Positions 23,605 to 31,164 of a stretch of 38,206 nucleotides of DNA are shown here, in pieces. Source of the DNA: Gemmatimonadota bacterium (GTDB lineage: Bacteria; Gemmatimonadota; Gemmatimonadetes; Gemmatimonadales; Gemmatimonadaceae); assembly GCA_016194585.1 (NCBI GenBank), contig JACQBG010000017.1:1-38206 (forward strand), read 5' to 3'. The notes under the pieces are model-generated. The model was not told the DNA's origin and searched no databases. It saw nothing but the letters and a program-made list of their open reading frames with translations. Every line of letters starts with the position of its first letter. Position 1 is the stretch's first letter. The position numbers and the translations under genes are program-made.

Positions 23605-24642
23605 TTGAAGGCGCTCACGATCTCCGCCCACGGCGGACTCGAGCAGGTGACGTTCCGCGACGACATCCCCGAGCCCGTGGTGGAGCGCCCGGGCGATGTT
23701 CGGGTGCGGCTGCGCGCCGCCGCGCTCAACCATCTCGACCTGTTCGTCGTGCAAGGGATCCCCGGCGTGACGATCACGCCCGACTGGGTGCTCGGCGCCG
23801 ACGGCACGGGCATCGTGGACGTGGTGGGTGCGGGCGTCACGGACATCACGGTCGGCGACCGCGTGGTGATCAATCCCGGCATCTCGTGCCGCGAATGCGA
23901 TTACTGCGCGGCCGGCGAGCATCCGCTCTGCCCGAAGTTCCGGCTGCTCGGCGAGCACCGCAGCGGCACGTTCGCGGAGTACATCGTGGTGCCGGCGGCG
24001 AACGTGCGCCGCATCCCCGCCGACATTCCCGACGACGTGGCGGCCGCGTTCACGCTGGCGACGATCACGGCGTGGCGGATGCTGGTCACGCGGGCGAAGG
24101 TGCGCGCGGGGGAATCGGTGCTCATCCAGGGGATCGGCGGCGGCGTGGCGATCGCGGCGCTGCAGATCGCGAAGTCGCTCGACGCGAGAGTGTGGGTGAC
24201 GAGCCGGAGTGACGCGAAGCTCGCGCGCGCCGCGGCACTTGGCGCCGACGAGACGATCAACGGCGCCACGACCGACGTGGCGCGCGAGGTGCGCGCGCGC
24301 ACGGGGAAGAAGGGGGTCGACGTGGTGGTCGACAGCGTGGGCGCGGCGACGTGGGCGCAGTCGCTCGGCGCGCTCGGCCGCGCGGGGCGTCTGGTGACGT
24401 GCGGCGCGAGTTCGAGCCCGATGGTGGAGACCGACGTGCGCCGGCTGTTCTGGAATCAGTGGAACATCATGGGCTCGACGATGGGGAGCGACGCGGAGTT
24501 CGACGCGATCGTCGCCGAGTTCAGGGCGGGTCGGTTGCGGCCGCCGGTGGATGTGGTGGTGCCGTTGGCCGAAGGGCGGCGGGCGTTCGAGCGGCTCGCG
24601 AGCGGCGAGCAGTTCGGCAAGATCGTGCTGGCGATCGCGTGA
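23605..24642 (+). CDS. Zinc-binding MDR dehydrogenase / quinone oxidoreductase-like
   Basis: 345 residues starting at TTG, with GGAG about eight bases upstream. The medium-chain dehydrogenase fold is shown by LGADGTGIVDVVGAGV, GDRVVINPG and the nucleotide loop VLIQGIGGGVAIAALQIAK. Four Cys (95, 98, 101, 109; CRECDYCAAGEHPLC) form the structural zinc lobe. The catalytic-zinc Cys of alcohol dehydrogenases is absent: the region reads NHLDLFVVQG, so a quinone- or enoyl-reductase-like reaction is more likely than alcohol oxidation. It diverges from sucB and is coupled to the following zinc-ribbon gene. Confidence 0.9.
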   Translation: MKALTISAHGGLEQVTFRDDIPEPVVERPGDVRVRLRAAALNHLDLFVVQGIPGVTITPDWVLGADGTGIVDVVGAGVTDITVGDRVVINPGISCRECDYCAAGEHPLCPKFRLLGEHRSGTFAEYIVVPAANVRRIPADIPDDVAAAFTLATITAWRMLVTRAKVRAGESVLIQGIGGGVAIAALQIAKSLDARVWVTSRSDAKLARAAALGADETINGATTDVAREVRARTGKKGVDVVVDSVGAATWAQSLGALGRAGRLVTCGASSSPMVETDVRRLFWNQWNIMGSTMGSDAEFDAIVAEFRAGRLRPPVDVVVPLAEGRRAFERLASGEQFGKIVLAIA

Positions 24643-24863
24643 CGGAGCGCGCGCAGTACGACGCGGCGGAGCAGCGCGCGATGCGCGAGGCGCTCGGGCG
24701 CGGGGAGATGCCGCAGTGTCCGCGGTGCGGTGTGGCGATGACGGAGCGGCCGATCGGAGGAGGGAGTTTCGGACTCGGCTACGCGCGGAGGAGGGAGTGG
24801 TTGATCTGTCCCGAGTGTCACCGGAGTGCGCTGTTCGATGTGAGGAGGGGGACGAGGAACTAG
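24639..24863 (+). CDS. Small zinc-ribbon protein
   Basis: 74 residues. The GTG start overlaps the stop of the dehydrogenase gene (GTGA). One treble-clef or ribbon-type zinc site is formed by Cys27, Cys30 (CPRC) and Cys57, Cys60 (CPEC). The rest is basic. No family is recognised; coupling suggests it is translated with the dehydrogenase. Confidence 0.7.
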   Translation: MTERAQYDAAEQRAMREALGRGEMPQCPRCGVAMTERPIGGGSFGLGYARRREWLICPECHRSALFDVRRGTRN

Positions 24864-24894
24864 GGCGCCGTCCCGCCGGGCGGCACACGCCGAC

Positions 24895-24924
24895 GAGTCC
24901 GACTGTCACCCTGGGATCGGACTC
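24895..24924. repeat. Inverted repeat, possible terminator
   Basis: GAGTCCGA and TCGGACTC form a perfect eight-base-pair stem over 14 bases, just past the end of the zinc-ribbon gene. A second pair, TCACCGG/CCGGTGA (24957-24976), covers the end of the facing gene. No U tract follows either stem. Confidence 0.45.
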
Positions 24925-24956
24925 AGCGCAGGGCACACTGCGCGCGCTCGAACCAC

Positions 24957-25379
24957 TCACCGGGGACCACCGGTGACGTATGGCCCTCTGGTCACATACC
25001 ACGCGAAACAGCGAGCAAGCGCTTTCGGGATTCTCGGAGCGTGCTTCATCGCCCAGCTAGCGATCTCTTGCTCCTCGGTCACTCGGGCTGCGCCACTCCA
25101 AATTGTGACATACCTACTTGTGCGCGGATCCGCTCGGAAGAACAGAAATGGCGCGTCCGACGCAGGCACCTTCACGAACACAATTCTCCACCCGCCCGTC
25201 GCGAAGGACGCGAGCACGGAATCGACGGGCTCGTGCAGTTGCTTCGCGATCGCTGAGCTCAATATGATCTTGCGCTCGTCGCTGAGGCGCCGGTCTACCC
25301 CAGAGCAGGGCTTAGGCTGGGCCTGGCAATCCAGCGTGAGGACAAAAGCGAGAGAGCCGGCGAATATGAGTGGTTGCAT
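24957..25379 (-). CDS. Exported hypothetical protein in the Rhs island
   Basis: 140 residues from the ATG at 25379, chosen because it gives a signal peptide (MQPLIFAGSLAFVLTLDCQAQ). The mature part has a predicted helical first half and a beta-rich segment (WRIVFVKVPASDAPFLFFRA). Base composition is less GC-rich than the flanking core genes. It lies downstream of the HExxH Rhs module and its lipoprotein on the same strand, so it could be a second immunity-type protein. No family is recognised, and it may be unrelated cargo. Confidence 0.55.
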   Translation of the reverse strand: MQPLIFAGSLAFVLTLDCQAQPKPCSGVDRRLSDERKIILSSAIAKQLHEPVDSVLASFATGGWRIVFVKVPASDAPFLFFRADPRTSRYVTIWSGAARVTEEQEIASWAMKHAPRIPKALARCFAWYVTRGPYVTGGPR

Positions 25380-25495
25380 GGTGGGAAGTCCGTTCTTCCT
25401 GGTTCCGCGAAATGGCCGACGGCCTGCATTCCGGATGCTCCTCTCATCTGAGCAGTGCATTGACCCTTCCTGGCTCCAGTTATGTGCTGGAACCG

Positions 25496-25960
25496 TCAGC
25501 CAGAGCAATCACCGGTTTTCGCGCGGCGCGCGGCATCGAGGTACCGCTTCGCCTGCGCGCTCTTGACCGAACCGGCACTTCGCTCAACAGCGGCGCTCAG
25601 GCTTCCACTCTTCGCTTGGGCGGTGTCACGGCAGATGAGGACGTACGCCAGATAGTAGAGGTCAGAGCGCCGTGCTTCCGAGGTCGACGAATCCAAGACC
25701 GCCGCTACGTGCTCCTGCAACGCGGCGTCGATGTCTGCCACCTCATCTGCAATCCAGATCATCGGCGGATGGTACAACTCGACCGCTTCGAGATACAGCG
25801 CGATGCGTTCACGCGGACCAAGCGCCACTATCGCCACGCGTCGCTGGTCGTGAGAGAGACGGAGAATCCTATCGTACTCTGGAGAAGGCTTCCGCGTTGA
25901 TTCCCGCGGACACGCCAACAGCAGGCCAGCCGATGCTAGCAACAAGAGTTTAGCGCGCAC
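25496..25960 (-). CDS. Lipoprotein, candidate immunity protein of the HExxH Rhs toxin
   Basis: 154 residues from the GTG at 25960, which lies inside the last codons of the Rhs toxin module and couples the two. This start gives a lipoprotein signal (VRAKLLLLASAGLLLACPRE, lipobox LLAC). The mature part is mostly helical and acidic, with ALYLEAVELYHPPMIWIADE. A membrane-anchored periplasmic protein encoded directly after an Rhs toxin is the expected form of an immunity protein against an envelope-acting toxin. No family is recognised; the role is inferred from position. Confidence 0.6.
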   Translation of the reverse strand: MRAKLLLLASAGLLLACPRESTRKPSPEYDRILRLSHDQRRVAIVALGPRERIALYLEAVELYHPPMIWIADEVADIDAALQEHVAAVLDSSTSEARRSDLYYLAYVLICRDTAQAKSGSLSAAVERSAGSVKSAQAKRYLDAARRAKTGDCSG

Positions 25961-26459
25961 AGATACTTCCGCACGACCGCAAACCGTTACTACGACCCAA
26001 ATCGCTTCGAATTCGATCACTAACTCGGCGCGCGGCATCCTCGAGAGCGGATCCCTCGTATCTGTTGAGTAGCCAGTCGAATCCGTACAGCGTTGTCATG
26101 TATGCCTCGCCGACCGTTTGGAATTGAACTACGTGCTGGAGCTCATGTCCGACCAAAACAGCTAGTTCGTTTTCCGTGAGTTGGTCAGTGTAGGACGGGT
26201 CGAGATAGATCGTACTTCCAAAGGTGAAGCCGGCCGGAACGATTCCTCCGAACCTCCCTGCCCCCCACCTGACGACATTCGGGATTCCACGCCGGATGTC
26301 AACACGCTCAAAGTCGATTGTCGGAAAATACTGCCGGAAGAACTCTCGAGCGCAGGCAGAGAGCGGTTCCAATCCGGTTGGATCGATGAGCCCGACTGGA
26401 TTTCCTCCGACGTAGGCATAGCCGTTCGACCCTCCCGCGAAGCCGATCGGATCCTTCAC
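25950..26459 (-). CDS. Orphan Rhs C-terminal toxin module with HExxH domain
   Basis: 169 residues from a GTG. Residues 1-30 (KDPIGFAGGSNGYAYVGGN through LIDPTGL) are the conserved end of an Rhs core, immediately before the variable toxin tip. Residues 31-169 are the tip and contain NELAVLVGHELQHVVQF, with HExxH at 105-109, like the zinc site of DUF4157-type metallopeptidases. A Glu-rich segment downstream (NRYEGSALEDAARRV) could give the third ligand. The rest of the Rhs protein is missing: a stop codon sits directly upstream of the GTG. It is therefore a displaced toxin/immunity cassette or the remnant of a broken rhs gene. Confidence 0.75.
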   Translation of the reverse strand: MKDPIGFAGGSNGYAYVGGNPVGLIDPTGLEPLSACAREFFRQYFPTIDFERVDIRRGIPNVVRWGAGRFGGIVPAGFTFGSTIYLDPSYTDQLTENELAVLVGHELQHVVQFQTVGEAYMTTLYGFDWLLNRYEGSALEDAARRVSDRIRSDLGRSNGLRSCGSICAR

Positions 26460-26584
26460 CTACTTTCGCGTAAACAGCGACGGAACGGTGTCACCGCACT
26501 GAGCAGTCGTCGGAGCGCGGCTCCTGACGCGGAAGCGCCGTCGGCGGCCAGAGCCTGGGCGGCATCTTCTACGGCGCCGACGGC
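26460..26584. other. Junction between two opposed Rhs fragments
   Basis: To the left, the minus-strand module begins abruptly at its core sequence; to the right, the plus-strand Rhs frame opens at 26528, just after a TGA at 26525-26527. The roughly 65 bases between show no similarity I can see to either frame and contain no insertion sequence. It probably marks a rearrangement breakpoint. Confidence 0.5.
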
Positions 26585-28030
26585 TTGCCGGTCAACATCG
26601 GGCCGGTCTCGATGAGCTACCGCGCCGACAACGCCCTCCTCCAGACCGTGAGCGGCGGCAACGCGACCACCACGTTCGCGTACGACTCGCTGGGGCAGGT
26701 GCTCTTCTCCGCCACGGTCGGCGACATCAACGCCGACACGCTGCTGCGGCAGGCGTTCACGTACGACGCGCTGGGGCGCGTGGTGGGCCTCTCGGAGCGC
26801 GTGCAGGGCGACACAGCGACGTACGCCTATGCCTACGACGCGGCTGGCCGGCTGTCGGAGGTCCGCACGGGCGGCGTGGTCACGCAGGCCTATACCTACG
26901 ACCTGAACGGCAACCGCACGCGCGTCGTCACGGCGAGCCAGACGCTCACGGCCGCCTACGACGCGCAGGACCGGCTGCTCAACAACGGCACCGCCACCTA
27001 CGTCCACGCCGCCACCGGCGAGCGCACGCTCACGGTCGTGGGCCCCGACACCACCCGCTACCGCTACGACCCCTTCGGGAACCTCCGCGACGTCTGGCTC
27101 CCGAGCACCCAGGGCGGCGCGCACGTCCAGTACGAGGTCGACCCCCAGCAACGGCGCACGGCGCGCCTTGTGAACGGGGTGGTGACCAACCGCTGGCTCT
27201 ATCAGAGCCAGCTCGCGATCGCCGCCGAGGTCGACAGCGTCGGCAATCCCGTCCGGACCTACGTCTACGGCGCGCATGTGAACGTGCCCGAGCTGATGAC
27301 GACGCCGAGCGGGCAGACCTTCCGGTTCGTGACCGACCAGCTGGGGAGCGTGCGGCTGGTGATGGACGCCCTGGCCGACACCGTCGTGCAGCGGCTCGAT
27401 TACGATGCCTATGGGCGGGTCGTCCGGGACACGAAGCCGGGGTTCCAGCCGTTCGCTTATGCGGGCGGGGAGTATGAGCCGCTCACGGGGCTCGTGCGGT
27501 TCGGGGCGCGGGACTACGACGCCGAGACGGGGCGGTGGACGGCGAAGGATCCGGCGGGGTTCTTAGGCCAAGATGAGAACTTGTATGCCTATGCGGGGGG
27601 ATCTCCAGTCGGCGACACCGATCCAAGTGGCTTGACGGTCTTGAATCCACGGCACTATGTCGTGTCCGATAGTGTCATGCGTGCGTTGAACGCGTTCAAT
27701 AGGCTCATCGGCTGCGATCGCGACATCCTTATCACTGGTGGGGACCGCCCTCGCTCCTCTGTGCTTGGCGCTCGCAGCGGCAGCCTTCACACCCGAGGTT
27801 TGGCAGCGGACATTCGTGTACCCGGGCAGCGAAATCTGCAAACTGCGAATCAGGCGGCGAGGAGCGGACTCTTCAACGGCGTTGGCTGGTACGAAGAAGG
27901 CTATCAAGGAGAGAATGGTGAGGGCCCCCACGTGCACGTCGACCTGAGAGCCGGACCGCCCGCTCGCTGGGGTTATTCCGCGAGCGGGGAGGTCTTCCAT
28001 GGGTCGTTTCCAGCGTTTCCTCCCAAGTAG
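26585..28030 (+). CDS. 5'-truncated Rhs protein ending in an M15-type peptidase domain
   Basis: 481 residues from a TTG; the coding frame is open from 26528. Residues 30-290 are YD/RHS repeats (YDSLGQVLFS, YDALGRVVGLS, YDAAGRLSEV, YDPFGNLRDV). Residues 305-350 are the conserved core end, ARDYDAETGRWTAKDPAGF through DPSGL. Residues 351-481 form the toxin tip with SLHTRGLAADI (His402, Asp409) and HVHVDLR (His449, His451), the zinc-site pattern of M15 D,D-carboxypeptidases that cut peptidoglycan stems. The N-terminal export and shell portions of a full Rhs protein (over 1000 residues) are missing, so it may be silent or a cassette donor. The tip is followed by a candidate immunity gene. Confidence 0.8.
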   Translation: MPVNIGPVSMSYRADNALLQTVSGGNATTTFAYDSLGQVLFSATVGDINADTLLRQAFTYDALGRVVGLSERVQGDTATYAYAYDAAGRLSEVRTGGVVTQAYTYDLNGNRTRVVTASQTLTAAYDAQDRLLNNGTATYVHAATGERTLTVVGPDTTRYRYDPFGNLRDVWLPSTQGGAHVQYEVDPQQRRTARLVNGVVTNRWLYQSQLAIAAEVDSVGNPVRTYVYGAHVNVPELMTTPSGQTFRFVTDQLGSVRLVMDALADTVVQRLDYDAYGRVVRDTKPGFQPFAYAGGEYEPLTGLVRFGARDYDAETGRWTAKDPAGFLGQDENLYAYAGGSPVGDTDPSGLTVLNPRHYVVSDSVMRALNAFNRLIGCDRDILITGGDRPRSSVLGARSGSLHTRGLAADIRVPGQRNLQTANQAARSGLFNGVGWYEEGYQGENGEGPHVHVDLRAGPPARWGYSASGEVFHGSFPAFPPK

Positions 28031-28051
28031 ATCGCAGATTCTGAGGCCGAA

Positions 28052-28555
28052 ATGAAAAATCGACGGTTACTAGCGCACGTCGCGATCTTGCTGCTCGTCG
28101 CCATGCCGCTCGCGGCACAGAACGTGTCAGCGGCGCGCGACTCCTTGCACGCACAACTCGCGGCGCCGGCGTTGATCAAAGGCTTCAGCCCGGACTCGTC
28201 GTTTCGTCGAACCGTTGCGATGGTCGGTGGGCCAGAGCTCTTGGCCGCCCGCGGTGCTCTCGTGGCATTTCTGATCGAGGCGCAGAGTCGGCACCCGAAT
28301 CTTCGTCCACTTCTTACGCAGAGGCTTCTGCAACGGTACCCCGGCGGTACCGGCATCCTCACGGCGATCTTCGCTCCGGAGATGCACGTTCACTCGCTGT
28401 CGATCGTTGGCGCGCGCGGCATAAGTGCGGAGATGATCGAGTTGGACGTCGTCTTTCTGATCTTCGTAGAGGGGAAATTCGACGTGAATGAGACCAAGGC
28501 ACGGTTGCGGCGTGTTTCTGGGCGCTGGCTTCTCGACGGATTCGGCGCCGTGTAG
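28052..28555 (+). CDS. Periplasmic protein, candidate immunity to the M15 Rhs toxin
   Basis: 167 residues, 21 bases after the Rhs stop, with GAGG about five bases before the ATG. The signal peptide (LLAHVAILLLVAMPLAAQ) sends it to the periplasm, where a peptidoglycan-cutting toxin would act. The mature protein has a helical first half and a beta-rich C-terminus (EMIELDVVFLIFVEGKF, then RRVSGRWLLDGFGAV), reminiscent of small NTF2-like or cystatin-like folds. No family is firmly recognised. The immunity role is inferred from gene order and location. Confidence 0.6.
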   Translation: MKNRRLLAHVAILLLVAMPLAAQNVSAARDSLHAQLAAPALIKGFSPDSSFRRTVAMVGGPELLAARGALVAFLIEAQSRHPNLRPLLTQRLLQRYPGGTGILTAIFAPEMHVHSLSIVGARGISAEMIELDVVFLIFVEGKFDVNETKARLRRVSGRWLLDGFGAV

Positions 28556-28672
28556 GAAGCGGCCAACGCGTGAGGGCTCCGCCTTGAGAGTCGCGTCGCC
28601 GGCCGTTGCACCAACGGTGTGTTGACCAAGTCGTGCACGCGCCCCACCCTAGCCCTCCCGCCCCGCCGCGGC

Positions 28673-28678
28673 GATAAT
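28673..28678 (+). promoter_or_regulatory. -10 element placed for a leaderless start of gspG
   Basis: GATAAT ends six bases before the ATG of gspG, as at 5570 and 6974. It stands out in a C-rich, AT-poor stretch (28556-28684). A TTGACC at 28622 is too far away to be its -35. Confidence 0.45.
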
Positions 28679-28684
28679 CCCTCC

Positions 28685-29122
28685 ATGCGCCCCTCCCACT
28701 CGCGCCTCCGAGGCTTCACCCTCATCGAAGTCCTCGTCGTCATCGTCGTCATTGCGATCCTCGCCACCCTCGTCGCGCCCAACGTCTTCCGACACGTCGG
28801 CGCGGCCAAGGAGACCACCGCGAGGTCGCAGATCGAGATGCTCGGCGCTGCCCTCGACGCCTACCGCCTCGACAACGGCCGTTACCCCACCACCGAGCAG
28901 GGACTCGCCGCGCTCTGGCAGGCGCCCACCACAGAACCGCGCCCCACCAACTGGCGCGGTCCGTACCTGCGCAAAGCGGTGCCGCTCGACCCGTGGGGCA
29001 ATCCCTACTCGTACGTCGCGCCGGGCGTGCAGAGCACGACGGGGTATGACCTCGTCTCCTATGGCGCCGACGGCAAGCCCGGCGGTACCGGCGACGACGC
29101 CGACATCACGAGCTGGAAGTAG
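28685..29122 (+). CDS. gspG: T2SS major pseudopilin GspG
   Basis: 145 residues. The prepilin cleavage site RLRG/FTLIEVLVVI (Gly10/Phe11, Glu15) leads into the hydrophobic pilin helix. The globular part carries GspG hallmarks: LDAYRLDNGRYPTTEQGLAALW, then DPWGNPYSYVAPG and YDLVSYGADGKPGGTGDDADI, the calcium-binding loop of the major pseudopilin. It polymerises into the periplasmic pseudopilus that pushes substrates through the secretin. First gene of an eleven-gene operon; no Shine-Dalgarno sequence precedes it. Confidence 0.96.
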   Translation: MRPSHSRLRGFTLIEVLVVIVVIAILATLVAPNVFRHVGAAKETTARSQIEMLGAALDAYRLDNGRYPTTEQGLAALWQAPTTEPRPTNWRGPYLRKAVPLDPWGNPYSYVAPGVQSTTGYDLVSYGADGKPGGTGDDADITSWK

Positions 29123-29144
29123 CACGCGAGCACGAGGCACGCTG

Positions 29145-30341
29145 ATGCCAGGCTTCGAGTACCGCGCCATCGACCGCGCGGGCCGTCGCGCCCGCGGTGA
29201 GGCCGTCGCCATCGACGCGGCCACCCTCCAGCGCGAACTCGAACAACGCGGACTGACGGTGCTCGACGTCGCCGAGCGCTCGGACAATGCCACGCGCGCC
29301 GGCGATCGCGTGCCACACGCCGCGCTCGAGGACGCGATGCGCGCCCTCGCCGCGCTCCTCCCGGCCGGGATGGCGATCGGCCAATCGCTCGACGCGGCGG
29401 GCTCCACGTCGCCTCCGGCGCTCCGCGCGCGCCTGCTCGACATCCGCGCCCGCGTCGAACGCGGCGAGTCGCTCGCCACGGCTTTCGCCGCCCACGGCGA
29501 CGTGTTCTCCCCCGCGATGGTGGGGATCATCCGCGCCGGCGAACGCGCGGGCGATCTCGACGCGGCCTTCGCGCGACTCGCCGACCAACTCGAACGGCAG
29601 GGCGCGCTGCGCGCGCGACTCCTGTCGGCGGCCATCTACCCGGCACTGCTCGCCGTCGTCGGCGGCGCCGCGGTGCTCGTGCTCCTCCTCTTCGTGCTCC
29701 CGCGATTCGCCGCGCTCCTCGGCGATACGGGCGCGGCGCTGCCCACCTCGACGCGACTGCTCCTCGGCGCGGCCTCCGCCGCGCGCCGCAACTGGTTCAT
29801 CTTCCCCGTGCTCGCGCTGGCCGCCACTGCGCTCGGCGCCTGGCTGCGGCTCACCGCCGAGGGACGGCGCGCGTGGGCGCGCACGCTGCTCACCCTCCCG
29901 CTCGTCGGCGCGTTCCGGCGTGAGACGCTCGCCGCCGAGTGCGCGCGGCTCATCGCCGTGCTCCTCAAGAGCGGTGCGAGCCTCATCTCCGCGCTCGACG
30001 ATGCCGCGCTCTCGGTCGCCGACCCGCTCGCCCGCGAGGCGCTCGTGCGCGTGCGCGAGCGCGTGCGCGCGGGAGGCACACTGCACGGGGCGATCGCTGA
30101 GGAATCGGTCTTTCCGCCGCTGCTCGCCTCGCTCGTCGCGACCGGTGAGGAGGCGGGCCGCCTCCAGGACTTCCTCGGCAAGGCCGCCGAGTTGTTCGAA
30201 GTGCGCACCGAGCGCGGCGCGCAGCGGCTCGTCGCCATCGCCGAGCCGGCGATGATCGTCTTGTTCGGTGCGATGGTGGGGCTCGTCGCGCTCTCGCTGC
30301 TGCAGGCGATCTACGGCGTGAATCCGGCGGCGCTGCGATGA
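29145..30341 (+). CDS. gspF: T2SS inner-membrane platform protein GspF
   Basis: 398 residues starting MPGFEYRAIDRAGRRARGE, the typical GspF N-terminus, with GAGG about eight bases upstream. Two repeated GspF cytoplasmic domains (about 60-180 and 265-370) are joined by hydrophobic helices near 165-190 and 215-240, and a last helix near 370-390. It forms the rotor-like platform that couples the GspE ATPase to pseudopilus assembly. The stop overlaps the start of gspH. Confidence 0.95.
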   Translation: MPGFEYRAIDRAGRRARGEAVAIDAATLQRELEQRGLTVLDVAERSDNATRAGDRVPHAALEDAMRALAALLPAGMAIGQSLDAAGSTSPPALRARLLDIRARVERGESLATAFAAHGDVFSPAMVGIIRAGERAGDLDAAFARLADQLERQGALRARLLSAAIYPALLAVVGGAAVLVLLLFVLPRFAALLGDTGAALPTSTRLLLGAASAARRNWFIFPVLALAATALGAWLRLTAEGRRAWARTLLTLPLVGAFRRETLAAECARLIAVLLKSGASLISALDDAALSVADPLAREALVRVRERVRAGGTLHGAIAEESVFPPLLASLVATGEEAGRLQDFLGKAAELFEVRTERGAQRLVAIAEPAMIVLFGAMVGLVALSLLQAIYGVNPAALR

Positions 30342-30769
30342 CGGCGCGCGCGCGCGGCTTCACGCTCGTCGAGATCGTCGTCGTGCTCGCCCTCCTCGCG
30401 CTGTCGGCGGCAGTGTCCGTGCCGGCGTTCTCAGCCGTTGCCACACGCAGCTCCACGCACGAGGCGGCCGCGCAGGTCACGGCGCTGCTAGAGGGCGCCC
30501 GCTCGCGCGCCCTCGCGCGCGGGTACGAGTCACAGCTCACCATCGACGCGGCGCATGCGCGCGTGTGGCAGGCGGAGCCCGACTCGACGTTCGTGCTCGA
30601 CCTCCCCGCCGACTGCCATCTCGCGAGCGACAAGGCGCGGTTGCACGTGCGATTCGCGGCCGACGGTTCGGCGGCGGCCGACGCGATCGTCGTGCGGTGC
30701 GACCGCGGCACCGCGGTCATCGCCGCCGATGCGTGGACGGGTGCGACGCGCGTCACGGAGGGACGATGA
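30338..30769 (+). CDS. gspH: T2SS minor pseudopilin GspH
   Basis: 143 residues with cleavage site ARG/FTLVEIVVVL (Glu at +5) and one N-terminal helix. The globular part, with LEGARSRALARGYESQLTI, matches the GspH/FimT type. It overlaps gspF (ATGA) and gspI (ATGA). GspH links the pseudopilus tip complex to the GspG shaft. Assignment among minor pseudopilins rests on the FimT-like sequence and gene order. Confidence 0.88.
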   Translation: MTARARGFTLVEIVVVLALLALSAAVSVPAFSAVATRSSTHEAAAQVTALLEGARSRALARGYESQLTIDAAHARVWQAEPDSTFVLDLPADCHLASDKARLHVRFAADGSAAADAIVVRCDRGTAVIAADAWTGATRVTEGR

Positions 30770-31164
30770 AGCGCGTGGGGTTCACCTTGCTCGAGGCCGT
30801 CGTCGCGATGGCGATCGTGGGCACGGTGTCGATCGGGGCACTCGGCGCGCTCGCCGCGGAGTCGCGCGCGGCGGCGCGGGCGCGCGACACGGCGCCGGCC
30901 GCCGCGCTGGCGCGCGAGCGGGTGGCGCGGCTCGAACTGGTCAGCCGGCACACCCTCGCCTTTCTGCCCGATTCGCTTTCACACGGCGAGGCGGCGGCCG
31001 GGACACAACTATATAAGTGGGTGGCCACCGCGAAACCGGTGTCACAGGAGCACGACCTCTTCGATGTCGCCGTGGAGGTGCAGTGGGCGGGCGGTGCCTT
31101 CACGCTCCGCACCCGCACGTGGCGCCCGCCCGATGTGGCGCCTCTCGCCGGTGCGAGTCCGTGA
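30766..31164 (+). CDS. gspI: T2SS minor pseudopilin GspI
   Basis: 132 residues with a very short leader, MKRVG/FTLLEAVVAMAIVG, and Glu at +5. The small globular domain ends in VEVQWAGGAFTLRTRTW. Position between gspH and gspJ and the FTLLEAVVAM signature fit GspI, which nucleates the tip with J and K. The next gene starts inside its stop (GTGA). Confidence 0.87.
   Translation: MKRVGFTLLEAVVAMAIVGTVSIGALGALAAESRAAARARDTAPAAALARERVARLELVSRHTLAFLPDSLSHGEAAAGTQLYKWVATAKPVSQEHDLFDVAVEVQWAGGAFTLRTRTWRPPDVAPLAGASP

Noticed and set aside
24973-25566. Plus-strand open frame of about 197 codons in the accessory island
   Set aside because: It lies opposite two minus-strand genes with a signal peptide or lipobox and lacks a ribosome site or motifs of its own. 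The lower GC content makes it less certain than the other rejections.
26456-27277. Minus-strand open frame opposite the Rhs repeats
   Set aside because: It is rich in Arg/Val/Ala/Gly with no recognisable motif, while the plus strand carries clear YD repeats and the Rhs core motif.
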